Of a stretch of 28,463 bases of DNA, positions 22,728 through 28,463 are shown piece by piece. A model generated the notes under the pieces. It was not told the origin of the DNA. It ran no database searches and saw nothing but the letters and a program-made list of their open reading frames with translations. Source of the DNA: Clostridia bacterium (lineage in GTDB: Bacteria > Bacillota > Clostridia > TANB77 > CAG-508); NCBI GenBank assembly GCA_900752335.1, contig CAADUZ010000005.1, positions 1 through 28,463 of the forward strand, in the 5' to 3' direction. Within the stretch, counting starts at the first letter, position 1. Each line of letters opens with the position of its first letter. The position numbers were made by a program, and so were the translations under genes.

Positions 22728-23954
22728 TTGGCTATAGGGGATATAATCGTAGGAATGGACATTGGAACTTCAAAGGTAAGCTTGGTTATCGGAGAAGTTA
22801 ATAATTTTAACCAAATAGAGGTCCTATGCACAACAAGTTGTAAATGTGATGGTATAAAAAAAGCAAAAATAGTAGATGAAAATGAAATAGTATCAGCTGT
22901 TTCAAAACTAATAAAAGAAGCAGAATCAGAATTAGAAATGGAAATAAATTCAACCTATTTAACTATACCAGGAAAATATGTTACAATAGTGCAAAATAGT
23001 ATTACAAAAGAAGCCAAAGATAAATATGCAGGAATTTCAGGAAGAGACGTAAGTAGTGCAATATCACAAGTAAAGGATATAGATATTCCGGAAGGAATGC
23101 AAATCATAGATATTGTTACAGATGAATTTATACTAGATAATGGAAAAGTTGTATCAGATCCAGTAGGAAGTTTGAGTTCTAGCTTTACAGTAAAAGCTCA
23201 AGTTGTTCTTGCAAATAAAGAATATATGAAACAGCTTGCTAATATTTTTAGAAAAGCAGATATTGATATAGATGGATTGGTACCTGTAACACTTGCAGAA
23301 AGAAGTTTAGTTTTAGATGGTAATGAATTAAATGATAATATAATGCTATTAGATATAGGGGCAGGAAATACAGATATTGGTGTTTTTGAAGGGGTGTCTT
23401 TTTCATATACTAATACAATACCACTTGGAGGAGATAGTATTACAAACGATATTGCATTAGTATTAAATATATCAGAAGAAGAAGCAGATAGATTAAAGCA
23501 TCAATATGGATTAGCATTAAAATCATTTATAGATAATGATAATGAGATATTATTAAATACATGTAAGGACGAAAACAGAAAAGTTATAAAAAGCTCTGAA
23601 CTAATAGAAATAATAGAAGCAAGAATAGAAGAAATATTTTCATTAGTAAATAGAGATATAACAGCACAAGGTATAAAACCAAGAATTAATAATGTAATAC
23701 TAACAGGACAAGGGATAACAAGTATAAATAAAAGCGACGTAGCTGGAAAAATAATTTTAAATATACCAGTTAAAATATCTACAGGAAGACTAGTAAGTAC
23801 GGTAAGACCAGAATACAGAACAGCGTATGCACTAGTAAGATATATTGCATCAAGACCTTTTGCTAAAAACTTATCTAGCAGTATAGATTCAAGGTCAAGA
23901 GAAAATCTTTTCAAAAATATCATTGATAGAATTAAAGAATTTTTCTATTCTTAA
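22728..23954 (+). CDS. ftsA: Cell division protein FtsA
   Basis: FtsA is the actin-like protein that anchors FtsZ to the membrane and recruits later division proteins. From 22728 it has 408 residues. Recognisable parts are the phosphate-1 loop (IIVGMDIGTSKVSLVIGEV), the SHS2/1C insertion (STYLTIPGKYVTIVQNS and GRDVSSAISQ), phosphate 2 (MLLDIGAGNTDIGVFEG) and the adenosine motif (NNVILTGQG). The amphipathic membrane-targeting helix NLFKNIIDRIKEFFYS ends the protein. The start is placed at TTG 22728 because GGAGGA (22715-22720) lies 7 bases before it. The in-frame ATG at 22713 is partly inside that Shine-Dalgarno sequence and has none of its own. Confidence 0.93.
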   Translation: MAIGDIIVGMDIGTSKVSLVIGEVNNFNQIEVLCTTSCKCDGIKKAKIVDENEIVSAVSKLIKEAESELEMEINSTYLTIPGKYVTIVQNSITKEAKDKYAGISGRDVSSAISQVKDIDIPEGMQIIDIVTDEFILDNGKVVSDPVGSLSSSFTVKAQVVLANKEYMKQLANIFRKADIDIDGLVPVTLAERSLVLDGNELNDNIMLLDIGAGNTDIGVFEGVSFSYTNTIPLGGDSITNDIALVLNISEEEADRLKHQYGLALKSFIDNDNEILLNTCKDENRKVIKSSELIEIIEARIEEIFSLVNRDITAQGIKPRINNVILTGQGITSINKSDVAGKIILNIPVKISTGRLVSTVRPEYRTAYALVRYIASRPFAKNLSSSIDSRSRENLFKNIIDRIKEFFYS

Positions 23955-23996
23955 AATAAAAATTAAAATAAATAAATATAGAGGAGGATAAACGTT

Positions 23997-25118
23997 ATGT
24001 TCATGGATAACACAGACGAAAATGTAATGATGGATGGAACAGCTACAATTAAAGTAATAGGAATTGGTGGCGCTGGAAACAATGCAGTAAATAGAATGGT
24101 TGATTCTGGTATCAAAGGTGTTGAATTTATAACAGTAAATACAGATAGACAAGCACTAATGCTATCAAAAGCTGCTACAAAGATACAAATAGGAGAAAAA
24201 ATAACAAGAGGTTTAGGAGCAGGTGCAAATCCAGATATAGGTGCTCAAGCAGCAGAAGAAAGTAAATCAGAAATAGCAGAAGCTTTACGCGGAGCTGATA
24301 TGGTATTTGTTACTGCCGGCATGGGAGGCGGAACAGGAACAGGTGCAGCACCAATAGTAGCCGCAGCAGCAAAAGAAATGGGAATTTTAACAATAGGTGT
24401 TGTTACAAAACCATTTACATTTGAAGGAAAAAAACGTTTATCTCAAGCAGAACGTGGAATAGAAAGCCTAAAAGGAAAAGTAGATACATTAGTTGTAATA
24501 CCAAATGATAAGTTATTACAAATAATAGATAGAAAAACTTCAATAGTAGAAGCATTTAAAATGGCAGACGACGTATTAAGACAAGGTGTACAAGGTATAT
24601 CAGACTTAATTGCAATACCAGGTTTAGTAAACCTAGACTTTGCAGACGTTAAAACAATAATGCTAAATACAGGTATGGCACACATGGGTGTTGGTAGAGC
24701 ATCAGGAGAAAATAGAGCAGAAGATGCAGCAAAACAAGCTGTACAAAGCCCAATGCTAGAAACTTCAATAGAAGGTGCAAGAGGAGTAATAATAAATATT
24801 ACTGGTGGAACAAACCTAGGATTACATGAAGTTAATACAGCTGCAGAACTTATCCAACGCAGTGTAGATCCAGAAGCTAATATTATCTTTGGTGCAGTAA
24901 TAGACGAAAGTTTAGACGAAGACATAATTATTACAGTAATTGCAACAGGTTTTGAAAAAGAGTCAGGAATAAACTCTAGTATTCCTGTAGGAGATATTGT
25001 CGAAAAAGCATGGGATAAGAAAATTAATTCTATACCTAATCCAACAGACAATTCAAATTCAGCAGATAATTTAGATATACCATCTTTCTTAAGAAATAAA
25101 AGAGGTATGAATAAATAA
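23997..25118 (+). CDS. ftsZ: Cell division protein FtsZ
   Basis: FtsZ is the tubulin-like GTPase that polymerises into the Z-ring. The 373 residues contain VIGIGGAGNNAVNRM, the tubulin signature GGGTGTGAAP, the T7 loop residues NLDFADVKTIM (catalytic Asp), and a C-terminal linker ending in the conserved peptide DIPSFLRNKR that binds FtsA and other partners. The linker is short. ATG at 23997 follows GAGGAGGA (23981-23988); an ATG at 24003 is too far away. It lies 42 bases after ftsA and shares its promoter. A strong terminator follows. Confidence 0.98.
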   Translation: MFMDNTDENVMMDGTATIKVIGIGGAGNNAVNRMVDSGIKGVEFITVNTDRQALMLSKAATKIQIGEKITRGLGAGANPDIGAQAAEESKSEIAEALRGADMVFVTAGMGGGTGTGAAPIVAAAAKEMGILTIGVVTKPFTFEGKKRLSQAERGIESLKGKVDTLVVIPNDKLLQIIDRKTSIVEAFKMADDVLRQGVQGISDLIAIPGLVNLDFADVKTIMLNTGMAHMGVGRASGENRAEDAAKQAVQSPMLETSIEGARGVIINITGGTNLGLHEVNTAAELIQRSVDPEANIIFGAVIDESLDEDIIITVIATGFEKESGINSSIPVGDIVEKAWDKKINSIPNPTDNSNSADNLDIPSFLRNKRGMNK

Positions 25119-25162
25119 GATAATAATAGTTTTGTCGTTTTTTAAATATAATGATAATAGAG

Positions 25163-25203
25163 AAAAAGAAATAATCGAAAATAGTAGATTATTTCTTTTT
25201 TTC
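25163..25203 (+). terminator. Intrinsic terminator of ftsZ
   Basis: A perfect 14-bp stem pairs 25163-25176 (AAAAAGAAATAATC) with 25187-25200 (GATTATTTCTTTTT), with a 10-base loop and T-run to 25203. It separates the division genes from the sporulation genes. Confidence 0.87.
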
Positions 25204-25214
25204 GTGCCTAGGAA

Positions 25215-25247
25215 ATGACACATTTTTTGAACTGAAAGTTGTACAAT
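25215..25247 (+). promoter_or_regulatory. Predicted spoIIG promoter with long spacer
   Basis: ATGACA (25215-25220) and TACAAT (25242-25247) are 21 bases apart. In Bacillus subtilis the spoIIG promoter is known for good sigma-A hexamers spaced 22 bases apart, which makes it depend on phosphorylated Spo0A. The same architecture here is suggestive. TTTGTCGTTT at 25131-25140 is one mismatch from the TGTCGAA core of a Spo0A box but lies upstream of the terminator. No sigma-A site with normal spacing was found. Confidence 0.45.
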
Positions 25248-25286
25248 ATGGATACTGAATAAATAAACTAAATGTTGGAGGAACTC

Positions 25287-26207
25287 GTGACTGTTTATGT
25301 AGATATAGTATTGCTAGAAAATATATGCATGAATTATATAATTTTATTTGGCACGGCATATATTATTAAAATTAAAATAAAGCACATTAGAATTATTTTA
25401 GCCAGTTTGTTAGGAGCTATATATGCTGTACTATCCTATACCGAAATAGTACCAATGTATACGAGTTTGCCAATAAAAGTAGTGCTATCAATTTGTATGG
25501 TATATATAGCATTTACTCCTAAAAAAATAAAGGGGTTAATAAAGGAACTAGTTGTGTTTTATTTAGTATCATTTGCATTAGGAGGTTGTGCATTTGCACT
25601 TCTTTACATAGTAAGACCGCAAGATGTATTTATTCATAATGGTGTATATATAGGAACATATCCACTAAAAATAGCATTACTTGGCGGAATTGTAGGCTTT
25701 ATAATAACATATATTGCTTTTAAAATTGTAAAATCTAGAGTTAGCAAAAACGAGATAATTTATAAAGCAATAATAAATATAGAAGAGAAAAATATAGAAA
25801 TAAATGTATTGCTAGATACAGGAAACATGTTAAAAGATGCTATTAGCGGGGATGCAGTTATAGTAATTGAAAAAAATAAACTTGAAGAAATAGTCCCCGA
25901 AGAAATATTAGATAATGTAGATAAAATTTTAGGAGGTGATTTAGAAAGTATAGAAGACTTGGAATATAGAAAAAAGTTAAGATTTATTCCGTTCACGTCT
26001 GTGGGAAAGCAAAACGGAATGCTACTTGGAATTAAAGCAGATACAGTAAAAATAGTAACAGACGTAGAAGAAATTATAAATAAAAGGGTAATTGTTGGCA
26101 TTTATGAAAAAACTTTTAGCAAATCAGGCAGATATAATGGACTTATAGGATTAGATATTTTAGAGAGGAGTGAGAAGAATGAATATCTTACAGTTATTAA
26201 AAAATAG
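25287..26207 (+). CDS. spoIIGA: Pro-sigma-E processing peptidase SpoIIGA
   Basis: SpoIIGA is a membrane aspartic protease that removes the pro-sequence of sigma-E in the mother cell after a signal from the forespore (SpoIIR). The 306 residues have five membrane helices in the first half and a cytoplasmic protease domain in the second. The catalytic Asp is D177 in VLLDTGNMLKDAISGDAVIV. Conserved GMLLGIKADTVKI and GRYNGLIGLDIL follow. The start is GTG 25287, which gives M-T-V-Y-V-D-I-V-L-L-E-N and matches the family N-terminus. GGAGGA (25277-25282) lies 4 bases before it, a short gap. An in-frame ATG at 25272 overlaps that Shine-Dalgarno region. Its 3' end overlaps sigE by 29 bases. Confidence 0.92.
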   Translation: MTVYVDIVLLENICMNYIILFGTAYIIKIKIKHIRIILASLLGAIYAVLSYTEIVPMYTSLPIKVVLSICMVYIAFTPKKIKGLIKELVVFYLVSFALGGCAFALLYIVRPQDVFIHNGVYIGTYPLKIALLGGIVGFIITYIAFKIVKSRVSKNEIIYKAIINIEEKNIEINVLLDTGNMLKDAISGDAVIVIEKNKLEEIVPEEILDNVDKILGGDLESIEDLEYRKKLRFIPFTSVGKQNGMLLGIKADTVKIVTDVEEIINKRVIVGIYEKTFSKSGRYNGLIGLDILERSEKNEYLTVIKK

Positions 26208-26910
26208 TATAAATACATTATATGTAAAATATATAGGAGAAGACCAAAACGAAAATCTACCAATATATTACATAGGAGGCAGTCAAATATTACCGCCACC
26301 GTTAGAACAAGAAGAGGAAGAAGAAGTTTTACAAAAGCTATCAAACGGTGACGAATCAGTAAGAAAAATATTGGTTGAAAGGAATTTAAGATTAGTAGTA
26401 TACATAGCTAAAAAATTCGAAAATACTGGAGTGGGATTAGAGGACTTAATTTCTATTGGAACTATTGGACTTATGAAAGCAATAAATACATTTAACACAG
26501 ATAAAAACATAAAACTTGCAACATATGCATCAAGGTGTATAGAAAATGAGATATTAATGTATTTAAGAAGGAGCAATAGAATAAAAGGAGAAATATCAAT
26601 AGATGAACCACTTAATCAGGATGGAGATGGAAATGAATTATTACTATCAGACATACTAGGAACTGACCCAGATATTACTTCCAGAAGGCTAGAGGAGGAA
26701 GTAGATAAAAAATTATTACGAGCATCAATAAAAAAATTGAACAATAGAGAAAGAAATATAATGGAATTAAGATTTGGGTTTGTAAGCGGAAACGAAAAAA
26801 CACAAAAAGAAGTTGCAGACATGCTAGGAATTTCTCAAAGTTACATATCAAGGTTAGAAAAGAAAATTATTGGAAAAATAAAAAAAGAAATAATTAGCAA
26901 AACAGGATAA
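26179..26910 (+). CDS. sigE: Sporulation sigma factor SigE (pro-sigma-E)
   Basis: Sigma-E is the first mother-cell-specific sigma factor, made as an inactive precursor. The 243 residues begin with a pro-sequence of about 29 residues, followed by YYIGGSQILPPPLEQEEEEE, the conserved processing region. Region 2 includes ERNLRLVVYIAKKFENTGVG, DLISIGTIGLMKAINTF and KLATYASRCIENEILMYLRR. Region 4 is ERNIMELRFGFVSGNEKTQK plus the helix-turn-helix VADMLGISQSYISRLEKKII. ATG at 26179 is chosen because AGAGAGGAG (26162-26170) lies 8 bases upstream; an in-frame GTG at 26170 is inside it. It overlaps spoIIGA, as expected for protease-substrate coupling. Confidence 0.96.
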   Translation: MNILQLLKNSINTLYVKYIGEDQNENLPIYYIGGSQILPPPLEQEEEEEVLQKLSNGDESVRKILVERNLRLVVYIAKKFENTGVGLEDLISIGTIGLMKAINTFNTDKNIKLATYASRCIENEILMYLRRSNRIKGEISIDEPLNQDGDGNELLLSDILGTDPDITSRRLEEEVDKKLLRASIKKLNNRERNIMELRFGFVSGNEKTQKEVADMLGISQSYISRLEKKIIGKIKKEIISKTG

Positions 26911-26912
26911 AT

Positions 26913-26941
26913 GTATAAACCTTCCTTTTTTGGAAATACTA
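26913..26941 (+). promoter_or_regulatory. Predicted forespore (sigma-F-type) promoter of sigG
   Basis: The 63-base sigE-sigG gap holds GTATA (26913-26917) and GGAAATACTA (26932-26941). Leading GG in the -10 is the feature associated with sigma-F preference (GGnnAnAnTR pattern), and the core AATACTA is 17 bases from the -35. Transcription would start near 26948, leaving about 25 bases before the TTG start of sigG. In Bacillus, spoIIIG (sigG) is transcribed by sigma-F from this very position. Confidence 0.6.
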
Positions 26942-26973
26942 GAAATAGCAAATTTCAAAAGGGAGGTTTTTTC

Positions 26974-27747
26974 TTGATTAATAAAGTAGAAATCTGTGGT
27001 GTTGATACCTCAAAACTACCTATATTATCAAATGAAGAAAAAATAGAATTATTAAATGAAATAAGAAAAGGAAATAAGGAAGCAAGAACAAAATTCATAA
27101 ATGGAAACTTAAGGCTAGTATTAAGTGTAATAAGAAGATTTTTTAGTAAAGGAGAAAATGCAGACGACCTGTTTCAAATAGGTTGTGTTGGTCTAATAAA
27201 AGCAATAGATAACTTCGAAATAGAACAAAATGTTCAGTTTTCAACATATGCTGTGCCAATGATAATAGGAGAAGTAAAAAGATATTTAAGAGATAATAAT
27301 TCAATAAGAGTAAGTAGATCTATTAGAGAATTAGCATATAAAATATCAGCAGAAAAGGATAGATTCTTAAAAGAAAAAGAAAGAGAACCAACAGTAGAAG
27401 AATTGGCAAACATTTTAGAGGTAACAAAGGAAGAAATAGTAATGAGTTTAGATGCTATACAAATGCCTATCTCGCTACAAGACCCAGTGAGTGGAAACAA
27501 TGTAGATAATATAAATATAGAAGACCAAATAAGCGATAAAAGAAATAGCGATACCCATTGGGCAGAAACAATTACGATTATTGAAGCTATGAAAAAATTA
27601 AATGATAAAGAAAAAATGATATTAGGAAAAAGGTTTTTTGAAGGGAGAACACAGATAGAAGTGGCAGATGAAATCGGAATATCACAAGCACAAGTTTCAA
27701 GATTAGAAAAAAATGCGATAAATCATATAAAGAGATTATATAAATAA
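26974..27747 (+). CDS. sigG: Forespore sigma factor SigG
   Basis: Sigma-G is the late forespore-specific sigma factor that drives spore-coat, SASP and germination genes. From TTG at 26974 there are 257 residues starting MINKVEICGVDTSKLPILSN; this KVEICGVDTSKLP opening is diagnostic of SigG. Region 2 contains NGNLRLVLSVIRRFF, DDLFQIGCVGLIKAIDNFE and FSTYAVPMIIGEVKRYLRDN. Region 3 has IRVSRSIRELAYKI. Region 4 ends with KEKMILGKRFFEGRTQIEVA and DEIGISQAQVSRLEKNAI. GGGAGG (26961-26966) is 7 bases before the TTG. An in-frame ATG at 26911 would add 21 unrelated residues and lies in the predicted promoter, so it is rejected. Confidence 0.95.
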   Translation: MINKVEICGVDTSKLPILSNEEKIELLNEIRKGNKEARTKFINGNLRLVLSVIRRFFSKGENADDLFQIGCVGLIKAIDNFEIEQNVQFSTYAVPMIIGEVKRYLRDNNSIRVSRSIRELAYKISAEKDRFLKEKEREPTVEELANILEVTKEEIVMSLDAIQMPISLQDPVSGNNVDNINIEDQISDKRNSDTHWAETITIIEAMKKLNDKEKMILGKRFFEGRTQIEVADEIGISQAQVSRLEKNAINHIKRLYK

Positions 27748-27773
27748 GAGATAAATAATATCTCTTATTTTTT
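27743..27773 (+). terminator. Intrinsic terminator overlapping the sigG stop codon
   Basis: An 11-bp perfect stem pairs 27743-27753 (AATAAGAGATA) with 27759-27769 (TATCTCTTATT) around a 5-base loop, with a T-run to 27773. The left arm contains the sigG TAA (27745-27747). Confidence 0.82.
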
Positions 27774-27854
27774 GAGATTATATAAAATTACTATCATAAA
27801 AAGAAATATTGAATATTATAATATATAAGGAAGATTTTGTAAGGAGTTATATTT

Positions 27855-28088
27855 ATGAGCCAAAAAGGAATGGATTTTAAACACAAGGAAGTAATAAATA
27901 TAAAAGATGGAAAAAAGCTTGGATATGTTCAAGACGTTTGCGCAGATTTAGAAACGGGAACAATAACTAGCATAATTGTTCCTGGAAGCAATAAATTTAT
28001 GGGTATATTTTCGGGCGGAAATGAGGTAGTAATACAATGGCAAAATATAAAATGTATAGGTGAGGACGTTATACTGGTAGATATATGA
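27855..28088 (+). CDS. ylmC: YlmC/YmxH family sporulation protein (PRC-barrel)
   Basis: This is a 77-residue PRC-barrel protein. The motif KHKEVINIKDGKKLGYVQDV followed by ADLETGTITSIIVPGSNKF and VIQWQNIKCIGEDVILVDI is characteristic of the YlmC/YmxH family, found next to sigG or in other sporulation loci of endospore formers. Its molecular role is not established. ATG at 27855 follows AAGGAG (27840-27845). It lies 107 bases after sigG, behind a terminator, so it should have its own promoter. A TATAAT occurs at 27817-27822 but with no good -35. The usual Bacillus continuation (ylmD, ylmE, sepF) is absent; rRNA-type promoters follow instead. Confidence 0.9.
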   Translation: MSQKGMDFKHKEVINIKDGKKLGYVQDVCADLETGTITSIIVPGSNKFMGIFSGGNEVVIQWQNIKCIGEDVILVDI

Positions 28089-28129
28089 AAAAAAGTAACA
28101 AAATTCCTAAAATTTCTACAAAAAAAGTA

Positions 28130-28158
28130 TTGACTTTGAAACTATGGTGTGGTATCAT
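28130..28158 (+). promoter_or_regulatory. Upstream promoter (P1), probably of an rRNA operon
   Basis: TTGACT (28130-28135), 17 bases, TATCAT (28153-28158). A run of seven A just upstream (28120-28126) resembles an UP element. The 28089-28463 interval contains no gene. It holds this promoter, a second promoter 175 bases downstream and a structured leader. Confidence 0.6.
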
Positions 28159-28304
28159 TATAAATGTACCGAGGATAAATATGAAAAACGTAAGTATAAA
28201 TTAGTAAAGTATATGCAAATGAAGTAAAAAAACACACCAATACTAGTTTATTATTTTGCACTTTTTAAGACTTAAAAAAACTTTAAAAAAGTTTTAAAAA
28301 AGTA

Positions 28305-28333
28305 TTGACATATAAATCCAAAAGTAGTAAAAT
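28305..28333 (+). promoter_or_regulatory. Downstream promoter (P2), probably of an rRNA operon
   Basis: Consensus TTGACA (28305-28310), 17 bases, TAAAAT (28328-28333), preceded by several A-tracts (28274-28302) that look like an UP element. Tandem strong promoters with A-tracts are typical of rRNA operons in Firmicutes. Transcription would start near 28340. Confidence 0.72.
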
Positions 28334-28339
28334 AAAATG

Positions 28340-28463
28340 CGTTCTACATTTTAGTAGAATTGAGAAAAAGTAAAAGCACATTGAAAAGTAAACAATAAAC
28401 TTTGAGAAACCAATAAAGCGGTAGTAAAACTACCAAAAAGAAAAAAGATACGCGAAAGCGAAA
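28340..28463 (+). other. Structured leader, probably of a 16S rRNA transcript
   Basis: After P2 come three small perfect hairpins: TTCTAC (28342-28347) with GTAGAA (28354-28359), GGTAGT (28420-28425) with ACTACC (28429-28434), and CGC-GAAA-GCG (28451-28460), the last with a GNRA tetraloop. Between them lies AGCACATTGAAAAGTAAAC (28376-28394), similar to the boxA-like sequences that precede Firmicutes 16S genes. No coding frame is present. The mature rRNA, if that is what follows, starts beyond the window; a tRNA cluster is the alternative. Confidence 0.5.

Noticed and set aside
28181..28204. Seven-codon frame MKNVSIN with a GAGGAT sequence before it, downstream of promoter P1
   Set aside because: It is too short to distinguish from chance, and it lies in what looks like an rRNA leader. 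No conservation evidence is available.
28277..28295. AAAACTTT-AAA-AAAGTTTT inverted repeat upstream of promoter P2 as a terminator
   Set aside because: The stem is all A-T apart from one G-C pair, and it is followed by A rather than T. More likely part of an A-tract UP element.
1..28463. CRISPR arrays, tRNA genes, T-box or other riboswitches, defence or biosynthetic clusters
   Set aside because: No regularly spaced repeats, tRNA cloverleaf or recognised riboswitch core was seen in any gap, and all genes except the BRO-N gene and the IS end are core or common accessory families.

Overview
The window looks like chromosomal DNA from an AT-rich, endospore-forming member of the Firmicutes, most likely an uncultured Clostridia lineage. 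Several things point there. Arginine is written almost entirely as AGA. Shine-Dalgarno sequences are strong (AGGAGG type). S12 is of the long Gram-positive type. There is a canonical spoIIGA-sigE-sigG-ylmC sporulation block next to ftsA-ftsZ. The standard bacterial code fits throughout: TGA acts as a stop and Trp is TGG. I cannot name a genus from sequence alone. Most of the window is conserved core genome, and I do not see a previously unknown multi-gene system. The points of interest are regulatory architecture and a few damaged or oddly started genes.

Layout. (1) 1-298: the right end of an IS3-family insertion sequence abutting the 3' remnant of an unrecognised gene. (2) 331-4981: the str operon rpsL-rpsG-fusA, followed by tuf with its own promoter and a strong terminator. 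(3) 4982-8864: a secreted SH3b/NlpC-P60 cell-wall hydrolase and the DNA-uptake channel gene comEC, which appears to lack a normal start codon. (4) 8866-9531: a BofC-like gene behind a sigma-G-type promoter, ending in a bidirectional terminator. (5) 9585-12509, minus strand: a ClpE-like zinc-finger ATPase gene followed by pgsA. (6) 12688-17237: a membrane glycosyltransferase gene broken by one frameshift, a membrane-anchored PdaC/RsiV-like protein, and a type IA topoisomerase (topB). (7) 17287-18221: a solitary BRO-N (phage antirepressor-like) gene with its own promoter, a leader hairpin and a perfect internal palindrome. (8) 18342-25203: the wall/division cluster murA-ftsQ-ylxW-ylxX-sbp, then ftsA-ftsZ from a new promoter. 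(9) 25215-28088: spoIIGA-sigE-sigG-ylmC. (10) 28089-28463: no gene, but two good tandem promoters and a structured leader that probably drive an rRNA operon starting beyond the window.

How the genes fit together. Regions 2 and 10 make the translation machinery. Region 8 makes peptidoglycan precursor (MurA) and assembles the septal ring (FtsQ, FtsA, FtsZ). Region 9 follows directly from the septum: SpoIIGA processes pro-sigma-E in the mother cell after asymmetric division, and sigG then takes over in the forespore. Two matches to a forespore promoter motif of the form GTATA-N17-[AC]ATACTA (8866-8894 and 26913-26941) tie the BofC-like gene in region 4 to the sigG gene in region 9. Start codons were re-chosen from Shine-Dalgarno position and family N-termini for the P60 hydrolase, comEC, murA, ftsA, spoIIGA, sigE and sigG.
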